Source: Chitinophaga filiformis (GTDB lineage: Bacteria; Bacteroidota; Bacteroidia; Chitinophagales; Chitinophagaceae). Taken from it: a stretch of DNA of 64,000 nt. The stretch spans positions 159,570 to 223,569 of the forward strand of contig NZ_FNBN01000011.1 in NCBI RefSeq assembly GCF_900102545.1, read 5' to 3'. Positions 26,348-35,271 of the stretch are shown piece by piece (position 1 is the stretch's first letter; every line of letters begins with the position of its first letter). The notes below the pieces were generated by a model. The model was not told the origin of the DNA. It made no database searches and worked only from the letters and a program-made list of their open reading frames with translations. The position numbers and the translations under genes are program-made.

Positions 26348-26694
26348 AAGCAATAAGAATTGGGTTAAACTTTCAGGAACGCTCAATTTCGCAAGAAAGA
26401 ATGATATCTATACATTTTGTTTGCTACCGGAAAATCTGAATACTCAATATTTTGACCCAAATAGCTAATAAATACAGTTTTATGGATTAAAATTCACTGA
26501 GCAATGTATGAGTATGACAATGTAATAACTACACAATCATGACAGCCCTGGAAAATCCCCGGCCATTCACATCTTGTGTCACGTCACGAAAATGCTGCTC
26601 CTCTCCCGCCAGGAATCTTTCTTCTTCTACTCACAAAAAAACGCCCGGCAGATAACAGATCTACCGGACGCTCCTATAAATAACATTTGCTTTC
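26348..26694. other. Intergenic region with a terminator only
   Basis: About 350 bases without a supported gene. A 38-codon open frame starting at 26539 has no ribosome-binding context or protein-like pattern. The right end holds the terminator of the following T9SS gene (26634-26670). Confidence 0.35.
26634..26670 (-). terminator. Terminator of the 574-residue T9SS protein
   Basis: Arms at 26642-26653 and 26659-26670 pair over 12 positions when G-U pairs are allowed, with a 5-base loop. On the minus strand the stem is followed by seven T residues. It starts 24 bases after the stop codon. Confidence 0.8.
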
Positions 26695-28419
26695 TTATCT
26701 CACTACGCTCACCTGCTGGGAGTCAAATGTTTTTCCATTCCCCGTTTGCAGGATGTAAACATCCGGTTTCAGCCCTTCCACATTAATGGTTGCGCGGGAA
26801 GTACCAGCCGGGAACAACTGTCTTTGCAGTAAATTTCCCATTTTATCACTGAGCCTTACTTCGCGGATATCCCATCCATCACTGGCAGCTTGTTTTTTCG
26901 CAGCACCAGATGTAGCTGCTGTACTTACTACCAGTGTGCTCGACGCCGGGTTAGGCGATACTACTACTTTGGCGGAGCCTGATACACTTGTAGCGCACCG
27001 TATTATGTGGAAGTCCGTGCTGCTGCTTTCCGAACCACAGCTATTAGAGATGGTAGCCATGATCGTATATGATCCTACGCCGAATTTATGGGAGATTTCT
27101 GCCGTTGTAGCCGAAATGGTATGCCAGGTTCCATCACCCGATGTCCAGGTCCAGGTATAGGACCCGCTGTTGGCCGGAACTGCCGTGAAGGTACTCGGCT
27201 GAACAATGTTGCCCGGCTGGCAGTATACGTCATCATCAATACCGAAAGGAACCGGTGCTGTTCCGCTATACGCAATGGATTTGCTAACAGTCAGGCTTCC
27301 ACAGGGGGCGCTGATATGAGCCGTAAGCGTTACATTTCCATTCACCGTAAGCGTAGTAGCATCACCGGTAGTACTTCCCAGACTTCCATTGTCGCCAGCA
27401 TTAAGGCTCCAGATAACGGTGGCGCCACAAGGTAAGGCCCCATTAAAGCTATAGTTGCCAACCACGCCACCACATAATTGTGCAGGACCTCCAATAGTGG
27501 CAGAAAGCGGAGACACCTGAACAATAGCGGTATCTGTTTCATAACTCAACGCATCCCTGTGTACCGTTACGCTTACAGGAGAAGGTGCTACACTGCTACA
27601 TGGATCGGCCGAAAGAGTAATGGCGGTAAGGTTCGTTACAGTGACCGATTCCGGCGCGGCTTGACCGTTATACACCCAACCGTTAGGCACAGGTCCTAAA
27701 TGCCATACATAAGATGTAATGCCGCCAACTGAATTTACATCCGTAACTTGAAACAGTCGTGAAAGCGGCTGGCCACATTCTTTTGTCAGACTGGTAGGCG
27801 ACAGCGTAAACCGGGGCGGTATTTCCGTAATAGTGATCTCGCCGATGGCCGCCAGCGTGTACATATTACCGGCACCACCCCAGGACAGTATGGCTAAATA
27901 ATTGAAATCCTGGTCCGCATTGAATTCGCAAAATATCTGCTCATCCTGCGAGTCATTCAGAGAAACCGTATTCCTGGAATCAAGTAGCATTGAGCCCCAA
28001 AACGACTGCCTGATGGCATCACAAGCAGTGGGCGTGCCGCTTACCGGCGTAGGTAAAGAGGTATAGGTAGCAAATGAAAGTTGTGGAATACCAGTAGTGG
28101 CCTGGTTCGCCGCTTTCCAGGCACGCCCGCTGATCCTATACAGATAACCGCTTTTAAAAGGATATTCAATAGCATACGAGGCGCCTAACTTCGTCGCGGA
28201 GGTACTACCATTCTGACATTTTAGTAAGAGTGTGTTATTAAATATGCCAGCGCCGCCGTACACCGGATAATGTTTATATCCATCTATCGATACCGGTGTG
28301 CTGGTATTAAATACATTGCAATCATTAGTTAAACCAGTATTGGCATAATGAATGGTCTGAGAGAAGGTATGTAACGACAGTAACATACCTCCCACAAGGG
28401 AAAGGAACTTGGTTCTCAT
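26695..28419 (-). CDS. T9SS-sorted extracellular protein with PKD/Ig-like domains
   Basis: Cell-surface or released protein of 574 residues. Start at 28419 is chosen since MRTKFLSLVGGMLLSLHTFS is a signal peptide; the longer frame has no such feature. Residues 22-200 look like a carbohydrate-binding-type beta-sandwich (YPFKSGYLYRISGRAWKA, FCEFNADQDFNYLAILSWGG). Ig/PKD-like repeats follow (GSYTWTWTSGDGTWHTISAT, ISHKFGVGSYTIMATISNSC). The C-terminal 85 residues (VVVSPNPASSTLVVS ... GLKPDVYILQT) are a type A T9SS sorting domain. A promoter match lies at 28510-28541. Confidence 0.85.
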   Translation of the reverse strand: MRTKFLSLVGGMLLSLHTFSQTIHYANTGLTNDCNVFNTSTPVSIDGYKHYPVYGGAGIFNNTLLLKCQNGSTSATKLGASYAIEYPFKSGYLYRISGRAWKAANQATTGIPQLSFATYTSLPTPVSGTPTACDAIRQSFWGSMLLDSRNTVSLNDSQDEQIFCEFNADQDFNYLAILSWGGAGNMYTLAAIGEITITEIPPRFTLSPTSLTKECGQPLSRLFQVTDVNSVGGITSYVWHLGPVPNGWVYNGQAAPESVTVTNLTAITLSADPCSSVAPSPVSVTVHRDALSYETDTAIVQVSPLSATIGGPAQLCGGVVGNYSFNGALPCGATVIWSLNAGDNGSLGSTTGDATTLTVNGNVTLTAHISAPCGSLTVSKSIAYSGTAPVPFGIDDDVYCQPGNIVQPSTFTAVPANSGSYTWTWTSGDGTWHTISATTAEISHKFGVGSYTIMATISNSCGSESSSTDFHIIRCATSVSGSAKVVVSPNPASSTLVVSTAATSGAAKKQAASDGWDIREVRLSDKMGNLLQRQLFPAGTSRATINVEGLKPDVYILQTGNGKTFDSQQVSVVR

Positions 28420-28509
28420 AATAATACAGGGTTTTGGATTAAATTGTGTACTGCATGATATGCTGTTGGATAAAGTGTCTGTTAATGTTATGCATAACGG
28501 GTAACATTC

Positions 28510-28541
28510 CAAATGTAGGACTAAATTTAATACATTGCAAG
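28510..28541 (-). promoter_or_regulatory. Candidate promoter of the 574-residue T9SS protein
   Basis: On the minus strand, CTTG (28541-28538), a 20-base spacer and TACATTTG (28517-28510) match TTTG-N19/21-TAnnTTTG with one mismatch in the -33 box and none in the -7 box. The leader would be about 84 bases. Confidence 0.6.
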
Positions 28542-28640
28542 TGGGCGGTGAACGAACGAATATATCAAACACTAAGACAATTACTTAATGTAGAAAATAT
28601 TTTACAAATATTATTTGGGTTAAAAACACACCAGTTCTGA

Positions 28641-28690
28641 GTAATAGAAAAAGCGCTGTAAATCAAACATTACAGCGCTTTTTCTATTAC
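28641..28690 (-). terminator. Very strong terminator of the 1529-residue T9SS protein
   Basis: Two perfect 21-base arms (28641-28661 and 28670-28690) enclose an 8-base loop; the core is AAAAAGCGCTGTAA and its complement. It starts 32 bases beyond the stop codon at 28723 and also insulates the next gene. Confidence 0.9.
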
Positions 28691-28722
28691 GGTAGTAACG
28701 CTAATCGCGCTACATCGGTTTC

Positions 28723-31700
28723 TTATTGTACTTTCATAAACTGAAAATATCTCGTTTTACCAGATCTTCTTCTCATTTCTACAAAATACACACCGCCTGG
28801 CAGGGTTGACACATTGATGTTGATCTTTTCCTGTCTGCCGGTATTGTTCATCACCAGTACACTTATACCTAAACTGTTGAAGACAGTAATCGTGGAAACC
28901 TGGTCAAGTCGATTTTCGTCCTGGACATAGAGCGTTGAGCTTACAGGATTAGGATACCAGCGGTAATCAGCACTTACTGACGGAGCTTCAGGTGTGGCTG
29001 TAGGCACATTAATCCTTAAAGCAATTGTATTGCTTATAGCCATACAACCTGCATCCGTCTTGCCTATACATCTGATCTTATCGCCGCTTTTAGCCAGTAC
29101 GTAGTTTAACGCAGCCCCAACAGCTCCACTGATGTCCTGCCAGCTGTGCAAACGAGTGCTGTCCTGCCATTGATATTGTAAATCCGTACTCCAATAGTTG
29201 GTCGTAGCTGTCAAATGGCTCTTAAGTCCGCCGATAACTACGGTATCGCCAGAAACCCTGATATCGGGTGTGCTTATGGTCATTCTAATTATCCCGCTGC
29301 TTGCCTGAGGCTGGCGACGACAGACAGAAGGACTGGTAAGCACACACTGAACGATATCCTTGTCTCGCAGCGTCGAACTGGAGAACGTCTTTGCGTTTGT
29401 ACCAGTAGCAATCCCGTTAACCATCCACTGATAGTTGTTTACAGGACCGGCATTCTCCGGAATTGCCAGAAACGACACATTAGCTCCGTTACAAGCGGTA
29501 GGAGTTGCGGTCCATATGCTAACGGACGGCGCACTCGTATCCTTTAAGGCCAGTGTAAGAATATTACTCCGGGCAGGGTTGGGATATGCACAGGTGGCAG
29601 CGCTTTTCATCAATACCTGCACGTAGTCATTTTTTCTGAGGCGTGAGCTGGTAAATGTCACGCTATCAACTCCCTGAGATATATTATTTACCCTCCAGTC
29701 ATACACCGGCAGGCTGCCCGGATTCCTGGGCGTTGCTGTAAATGTAATGGGTGTTCCCAGACAGGCCTCGAGGTCGGATACGCTTATCTGTACGGAAGCA
29801 GTATCACCATTTACATGCACGGTTATAGTACTACTGGTATCGCTGTATTCGTGACCGCAAATATCACTATACATGGCAATCACCCGCACCTGGTCCAGAT
29901 CCTGCAGCGTATCGAATGAACGTGTATCATCCAAAAAGTAACCGGTATTCACTCCATTGATCTGCCACTGCCAACGGAAGTAATGGTTATAGCCGGCAGA
30001 GCCGATAGTGTCGGTTGCGACAAAGGTTACCCTTCTCCCAAGACAGAAAGTGGTGTCGGTAGCCGTAACAATTAAACCGGGACTGGGAGTATAGTTTAAT
30101 TGCAGTACAAAAGTGCTGCTGTAACGTCCATCAACTATGCACCGGTATTTATAGCCGTTCCAGGAGACAGGTGTACTATCGAATTGCAGTGTATTTGTAG
30201 TTTCACCGGATAAGTTGGCGCTACTAACGACATTGGTAAAACCACTGCCGGTATCCTGCTGCCATTTATAAGTCCCTCCGCTGATATCGGACACCAGCGT
30301 GCTGCCACCTTGCCTGCTGGTACACATAGGCGTGATGACCGGAACATTGACGGTATTCTTATACACGATGACTGATTGGGCATCATAAAGGGATGACGCA
30401 GCAAAGTCAGGTTTGCCATCTCCATCAAAATCCGCCGCAGCAACTGCCTGGGCAAAGATATGGGTGGAGTTGTCGCCAGGTCCATATACCAGGCTGTCTA
30501 GTTTTGGAGTACCTGGCAGGGAAATGTTCTTTTCCATGATGATTTCGCGGGATCTTCCCACAGCGGCAGCAATTATATCAGGTCTGACACTTCCGCTGAA
30601 GTTTGACACGCATCCTCCATTGCCAAGCGCATCTTGCAGCGGCATGACAACAGGAGGCAAAAAGGAAAAGCTCCCTATGTTTCGAAGTACGCAGATATTA
30701 TCGTCATTGCAAATAACAATATCCGATATGCCGTCCATATCGAAATCCACGATTGAAATAAAGCTGGCTGCGAAACTGATTCCCGGCACGCTTATTCTGA
30801 CGAATGAAGCGAAAGAAATATTTCCCCGGGTGCTGGTATTGTGAAACAATAAAATACTACCGGGGGTGACGTCCATGGGGCAGGCAATAATATCTTTCAA
30901 CCCGTCGCCGTCCAGGTCACCGGCAGCAATCCCGGCAACCGTTTCCGCAGCAGCATCGTAATTTTGTGTAGCACCAAAGGACAGGGAGCCCGGCACGCTT
31001 GTATTCCTCATTACGCATATGCGATATTCTTCGAAAGACGTCACCGCAATATCATTTTTCCCATCGTTGTCCAGATCCGTAATTACTGCTTTCTGGGTGC
31101 CTCTTCCTGCGGGAACCAGGTATTCCTTTTCAAAGGAAACAAGACCCGGACTGCTTGCATTCCGATACACTTTTATAAACTTCTCATTCGTTGGCATCAC
31201 AACGTCGGGACGCCCGTCGCCGTCCAGGTCATTTAACGCAAAACCGCCGAACGTAGGAAAGTAAATATAACCGACATTCACTCTTCGGGCAAAGGAAAGC
31301 CGTCCTCCTGTGGTTGTATTACGGTAAACCGCCAGCGAATCGCCCTGTCCTGCTCCTACATGTACAACAAGGTCAGGTTTTCCGTCACCGTCGATGTCTT
31401 TTCCCTGCAAGTCAGAAGGGATTCCCGCCCCTTTATTTAGAATAAGACCCTCGGTAAAGGAATTAGGTGTAAAATTTTCGGTGCTGTCAGTAAACGGCAC
31501 ACTGAACGGCGATGGGGATTCTCCCAAAAGGCCATTGTCTTTGTTAAGCACCTGAATAGTACCCAGGCTTGCCCCAACAGGCACCGTACATATAATTTGC
31601 CCGGGAGAAACCGACTGTAGCTTCGCCGGAACCGTTCCAAAGAAAACGCTGTTTTGTGAAGCGTTTGCACTAAATCCGCTGCCGGTGATTGTTACGGTGG

Positions 31701-33312
31701 TTCCTATTATGCCCGCTGAGGGACTAACGCTCTGGATTATCGGAGGCAGTGAAACTGGTGGCGGATTATACGTGAATTCGCCAACCGGAATGCGGCCATA
31801 GAGCTGCTTCAACGTGATGGTTCCTGTCGCGCCGCCGGCAACAACAGCCGTAATCACGGTGTCTGACAAAACAGTAAAGGATACCGCAGGTGTACCACCA
31901 AACGAAACACCCGATACATTGGAAAATTTCGAACCAAATATCGTTACGAACGTGCCCTCACTGCCTGATTTTGGATAATAGGAAGTGGCTTTGGCGAGGC
32001 CCCCTGCATAAAACTGCGGGTATCTTGTAAGGGTGTCGGAAATACCTCCGGCTGAAACGATCAATTGCAATGTATCAACACTCCTGGAGATATCGTGTGT
32101 ATAGGATGTGTTATAGCTCGTGCTTATCAATGATCCATTGACCAGCCATTGGTATTGATATCCTGTTTTGGAATAATTCAACAACTGAACGTCGCCAGCT
32201 TTATACATTCCGCTTGTATCTGTTTTAAAATAAGCCGCAGGTATTAGGCTTCCTCCTCCGTTCGTCGTCATTTCCAGGAATCCATGGCCGCCACCTGCCC
32301 ACAGCTGCGATGCAGAAAGGCACTGCAGGTCATAATGGGAATAACCGAGATAAGTGAAATTGTTTTCCCTTGAGATCGGTTCCCAGGTTACGCCACTGTT
32401 TGTTGTTTTATAAACCTTGTAAGGAGCTACCAACGCATAACCGGTATTTACGTCGGTAAACCGCATCTTATCACAATTGAAGGGAGTGGCGTCAACGTCG
32501 TTTTGAAGGGTCCATTGCTGGCCTCCGTTTGTTGTTTTATAAAAGTAGCGGTATTCCCCGCTATACATGCTTAGCCACCCGACGTTGGCGTCCAGGAAAT
32601 ACGCATACGTCAGCACGCCCGTCTGGGGCAATGTTATGCGCAGCCATGACGCTCCGCCGTCGATGGTCTTTAATAACCTGTTTGCTTTATAATCTGTACT
32701 TATAGCAATTACATTATTGTTATCAACCGCCTCGAGATGGTCAAAATAGGTGCCAGGGCCAACTGTCTGTACAGACCAGTTCATTCCTTTGTCTGTCGTC
32801 TTCAGAATACGGTCTGCGTCGACCGCATAGCCAATATTATCATTTTGAGGGAAAACAATGTCTTTTATCCCGGTCCTCAGTTGGAAAGGGTCATACTGTG
32901 AATGGAATACCAGCCTAAAAGAATTTCCGCCGTCGACAGAATATAAAATAGATGGCACCAGGCCATAATCACCATATACGATAAGTGTGTTCTTATCAAA
33001 GGCCTTCACGCCCCCGATACCAAACCCGAAGGTTATATTGATGTTCGTATAGTTACCATAACTGACGTTGTTGGTGGTAATAATTTTTTTTGTATACGTT
33101 CTGCCGCTGTCAGTCGTATAGCCGATCCAATTCGTGAAAGCCACATATCCTTCATTCGGCGAATAAAAGCTTACTTTCTTAATATCGTTATCTTCATCAG
33201 CATCCAGGTACATCTGCCGCATCTGCGCCAAAGCAGGCGAAAGTGAAAAAATATAAATGGTAATAAAGGATAAGAAGCCTTTGAAGGCTTTTTTCAGGTA
33301 GGGATGCTGCAT
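28723..33312 (-). CDS. Giant T9SS-sorted surface protein: BNR/YCF48-like propeller, IPT/TIG, FG-GAP and Ig-like domains
   Basis: Extracellular protein of 1529 residues. Start ATG 33312 leads to a signal peptide (FLSFITIYIFSLSPALA); a TTG 14 codons upstream is possible. Order: six or seven BNR/YCF48-type repeats to about residue 360 (TTDSGRTYTKK, KTTDKGMNWSVQ, KTIDGGASWLRI, KTTNGGQQWTLQ, KTTNSGVTWEPI), one Ig-like domain, two IPT/TIG domains (YYPKSGSEGTFVTIFGSKF; VSPSAGIIGTTVTITGSGF), seven FG-GAP/VCBS repeats with Ca-binding loops (DIDGDGKPD, DLDGDGRPD, DLDNDGKND, DLDGDGLKD, DFDMDGISD, DFDGDGKPD), several Ig-like domains, and a T9SS sorting domain (YPNPVSSTLYV ... LPGGVYFVEM). Likely a large adhesin or binding scaffold; no catalytic site seen. 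Confidence 0.88.
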   Translation of the reverse strand: MQHPYLKKAFKGFLSFITIYIFSLSPALAQMRQMYLDADEDNDIKKVSFYSPNEGYVAFTNWIGYTTDSGRTYTKKIITTNNVSYGNYTNINITFGFGIGGVKAFDKNTLIVYGDYGLVPSILYSVDGGNSFRLVFHSQYDPFQLRTGIKDIVFPQNDNIGYAVDADRILKTTDKGMNWSVQTVGPGTYFDHLEAVDNNNVIAISTDYKANRLLKTIDGGASWLRITLPQTGVLTYAYFLDANVGWLSMYSGEYRYFYKTTNGGQQWTLQNDVDATPFNCDKMRFTDVNTGYALVAPYKVYKTTNSGVTWEPISRENNFTYLGYSHYDLQCLSASQLWAGGGHGFLEMTTNGGGSLIPAAYFKTDTSGMYKAGDVQLLNYSKTGYQYQWLVNGSLISTSYNTSYTHDISRSVDTLQLIVSAGGISDTLTRYPQFYAGGLAKATSYYPKSGSEGTFVTIFGSKFSNVSGVSFGGTPAVSFTVLSDTVITAVVAGGATGTITLKQLYGRIPVGEFTYNPPPVSLPPIIQSVSPSAGIIGTTVTITGSGFSANASQNSVFFGTVPAKLQSVSPGQIICTVPVGASLGTIQVLNKDNGLLGESPSPFSVPFTDSTENFTPNSFTEGLILNKGAGIPSDLQGKDIDGDGKPDLVVHVGAGQGDSLAVYRNTTTGGRLSFARRVNVGYIYFPTFGGFALNDLDGDGRPDVVMPTNEKFIKVYRNASSPGLVSFEKEYLVPAGRGTQKAVITDLDNDGKNDIAVTSFEEYRICVMRNTSVPGSLSFGATQNYDAAAETVAGIAAGDLDGDGLKDIIACPMDVTPGSILLFHNTSTRGNISFASFVRISVPGISFAASFISIVDFDMDGISDIVICNDDNICVLRNIGSFSFLPPVVMPLQDALGNGGCVSNFSGSVRPDIIAAAVGRSREIIMEKNISLPGTPKLDSLVYGPGDNSTHIFAQAVAAADFDGDGKPDFAASSLYDAQSVIVYKNTVNVPVITPMCTSRQGGSTLVSDISGGTYKWQQDTGSGFTNVVSSANLSGETTNTLQFDSTPVSWNGYKYRCIVDGRYSSTFVLQLNYTPSPGLIVTATDTTFCLGRRVTFVATDTIGSAGYNHYFRWQWQINGVNTGYFLDDTRSFDTLQDLDQVRVIAMYSDICGHEYSDTSSTITVHVNGDTASVQISVSDLEACLGTPITFTATPRNPGSLPVYDWRVNNISQGVDSVTFTSSRLRKNDYVQVLMKSAATCAYPNPARSNILTLALKDTSAPSVSIWTATPTACNGANVSFLAIPENAGPVNNYQWMVNGIATGTNAKTFSSSTLRDKDIVQCVLTSPSVCRRQPQASSGIIRMTISTPDIRVSGDTVVIGGLKSHLTATTNYWSTDLQYQWQDSTRLHSWQDISGAVGAALNYVLAKSGDKIRCIGKTDAGCMAISNTIALRINVPTATPEAPSVSADYRWYPNPVSSTLYVQDENRLDQVSTITVFNSLGISVLVMNNTGRQEKININVSTLPGGVYFVEMRRRSGKTRYFQFMKVQ

Positions 33313-33415
33313 TAATGTGTGTTTAGTTGGCAATATAGGGTGTATTGTATTCAATTATTTTACCGCAAAAGCTGATTGAATTGGATAGTGTTATATCAGA
33401 GATATATAGGTACTG

Positions 33416-34054
33416 TTATATTTTACCCTTGTGGAGTTCTTCGAATTGTACTTTTGTCAAGCCCCAATGTCTGCTAAATATGTATAATAATTTAGTTTCC
33501 TTAACTGTCAGGTCAATAATATTACAATATTCTAATGTTTGATGTAATGCTTTATCTCTATTTTCTTCTGAAAAACAATCTCTAAATATGTCATACCATT
33601 CTAAAACTGTTTTAGATAGTTCTTCTTGTGAAAGGAATTCAGTAGTAACCTTTTCTTTGTGGTTTTCTAAATCAATTCCGCAATTTCTTGCAAAGTTCTT
33701 CAAAATATCAACAACATTTTCTGTTGACCTGTCGTCGCAAGTTAATATGGCTGATAAAATAGTCAATGAAAATGCATCAGTTAAATCTTTGACTTCCTGC
33801 GGTGTTGCATTCAGATATTTTGCTCTGTTTATAAATGTGTTTCTGTATGCCGGGTCAAATGTTTCATAACACCTGACACATTCATAAACAAATCTTGTCT
33901 CTCTACTTGGTATAATTGGAATCAGAAAAAGTGTATCCCAAACTCTAAACTGTTTTAACAATAAGTCTTGTTGACATTCTGGACAACCTTTATTAATAAT
34001 CTCTCCATTTTTTACATTCTCAATTATTTCTGTCGTCCCTTTTAATACTAACAT
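33416..34054 (-). CDS. Zinc-ribbon protein with helical (TerB-like?) C-terminal domain
   Basis: Cytoplasmic protein of 212 residues, no signal peptide. The N-terminal part holds CPEC (about 24-27) and CVRC (about 59-62), a two-knuckle zinc ribbon around a hydrophobic hairpin (FLIPIIPSRETRFVYEC). Residues 90-212 are all-helical, with TDAFSLTILSAILTCDD and ILKNFARNCGIDLEN, a layout that resembles TerB-like domains; this is a fold guess. The gene is clearly AT-richer than the large T9SS genes on both sides, which may mean it came in by transfer. No partner gene is adjacent. Confidence 0.65.
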   Translation of the reverse strand: MLVLKGTTEIIENVKNGEIINKGCPECQQDLLLKQFRVWDTLFLIPIIPSRETRFVYECVRCYETFDPAYRNTFINRAKYLNATPQEVKDLTDAFSLTILSAILTCDDRSTENVVDILKNFARNCGIDLENHKEKVTTEFLSQEELSKTVLEWYDIFRDCFSEENRDKALHQTLEYCNIIDLTVKETKLLYIFSRHWGLTKVQFEELHKGKI

Positions 34055-34304
34055 TCCAGTGGTTTTAAAATTACAGCTGATAGCTCACAGTTCACCGCTA
34101 TTATACGCTATTATTTAACAACAAGCAATTTTTACAACTGTTCTTTTAAAGCCCTGGATAACATATTAATTATCAATACTACCTGGTTTAACAATTTACC
34201 ATCACCGGCATCCGGCAAATGCCGGATATACCACCTTCGACGTTTTTGTTTTCCTACAATCAGTCATTACAGTTTGTATATCACAATAGCAAAAAGTGTC
34301 ATCA

Positions 34305-34613
34305 TCAGGCTTTAAATAGCAGACCGATGATAATTTTTGCCCGCTCATCTATCAATTGCTGGAATTCTTTCTCAGACACCCGGAATAACTTTTTATAGAG
34401 GGGGGCCATGATTAGCGGATAGGACAAAAGGGAAAATAAGTTCATCAAAAAATGAATTGGATTCATCTTCTCAATAGTTCCCTTCTCCATTTCGTAAGCA
34501 GCTTCTTTTAAATAAGACTTTACTGGCTCCGATTGTATATTACTTATCAGCTTCTTACCGTAGGTGTTGATCTCAGTAATGAGAAATGTTTCCTGGTAGG
34601 GAAAACGAATCAT
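34305..34613 (-). pseudogene. C-terminal remnant of a TetR-family regulator
   Basis: The 102 residues (from ATG 34613) read like the second half of a TetR repressor: helical ligand-binding part with AAYEMEKGTIEKMNPIHFLM, LFSLLSYPLIMAPLYKKLF and SEKEFQQLIDERAKIIIGLL. TetR proteins are about 190-210 residues and start with an HTH of about 50; here that half is missing. An in-frame stop (TAG) lies 7 codons upstream of a possible TTG start (34631), so no longer reading exists. A TetR-operator-like palindrome sits at the broken end. It could still make a dimerisation fragment, but a dead remnant is more likely. Confidence 0.65.
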
Positions 34614-34623
34614 ATCCTTTTTG

Positions 34624-34641
34624 TTAGACAAAAATGTCTAA
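34624..34641. promoter_or_regulatory. Perfect palindrome, possible TetR operator
   Basis: TTAGACA, AAAA, TGTCTAA: a 7-bp perfect inverted repeat with a 4-base centre, the size and form of TetR-family operators. It lies 11 bases upstream of the remnant gene's first ATG. Confidence 0.45.
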
Positions 34642-34787
34642 ATAAAAACAGAATCTAATGAATCTCATACATTTATACTCCTTTTCTCAGGGATTCGCTA
34701 TCAGGTGCAATCAGTAGTGGTACCGGTGACATTCAATACTAATAGCCACAGAAAGCTCACGAAGGCATAACCGCTACCGGGCACAAG

Positions 34788-34825
34788 GCAAAATGCCGGA
34801 GATAAAATCCCCGGCATTTTGCTTT
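34788..34825 (-). terminator. Terminator of the MauE/propeller/peptide operon
   Basis: GCAAAATGCCGG and CCGGCATTTTGC (34788-34799, 34811-34822) form a perfect 12-bp stem with an 11-base loop. It begins about 40 bases beyond the stop codon at 34864. Confidence 0.8.
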
Positions 34826-34863
34826 CGCTACACCTTAATTACTTAGTCTATATGGAAATCGAC

Positions 34864-35271
34864 TTATGACTTATTGCTGAGTAATACACCCGTTCCCGAT
34901 AATAGCGTAAAACAGATGTTAAAAACAATATGCACGGGGTAAGGCATTTTCCCAAGGATGCCTCCACAGGAGCAGGGAATATTAGTAAAAAAGAAATAAA
35001 GGGTAGACAGATAAAGGCTGAAGATCGCCATTACAAAAAAGGATAAAAAGAAACCCGCCTTCCTTGTGAAAGGAAAGTTCAGTAGTATAATTATCAGAAA
35101 CTCGGTACCCAGTACTACTGGCGCCAGCAGGTTCTTATCATATTTAACAAGCAACGGCGATTTACTCATGTCTGACAGGAAAAGAGGGTAATCCATGGCT
35201 TTGAAAATAGCCGCATAAGTAAACAACATTGAGATGAGGATCACAATGACAGTAATGACATGTCTTTTCAT
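34864..35271 (-). CDS. MauE/DoxX-type redox-associated membrane protein
   Basis: Inner-membrane protein of 135 residues with four helices (about 5-22, 48-64, 70-95, 112-131). MauE-like proteins are thought to help form or handle disulfides in exported proteins. The key feature is CSCGG (about 101-105) in the loop NIPCSCGGILGKMPYPVH, the usual place for the family's redox Cys pair. Its start codon overlaps the stop of the propeller gene (ATGA, 35268-35271), so the two are translationally coupled. With the Cys-rich secreted peptide two genes upstream, a role in oxidising or maturing that peptide is a fair inference. Confidence 0.8.
   Translation of the reverse strand: MKRHVITVIVILISMLFTYAAIFKAMDYPLFLSDMSKSPLLVKYDKNLLAPVVLGTEFLIIILLNFPFTRKAGFFLSFFVMAIFSLYLSTLYFFFTNIPCSCGGILGKMPYPVHIVFNICFTLLSGTGVLLSNKS

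Noticed and set aside
26539..26655. 38-codon frame with several Cys and Ser residues, considered as a second RiPP precursor
   Set aside because: It lacks a leader motif, runs into the terminator of the neighbouring gene, and has no promoter-like boxes.
34209..34226. Palindrome ATCCGGCA-AA-TGCCGGAT that resembles a REP-type element
   Set aside because: Only one copy with this structure was found in intergenic DNA; a similar pattern at 20128 lies in coding sequence and is likely chance.
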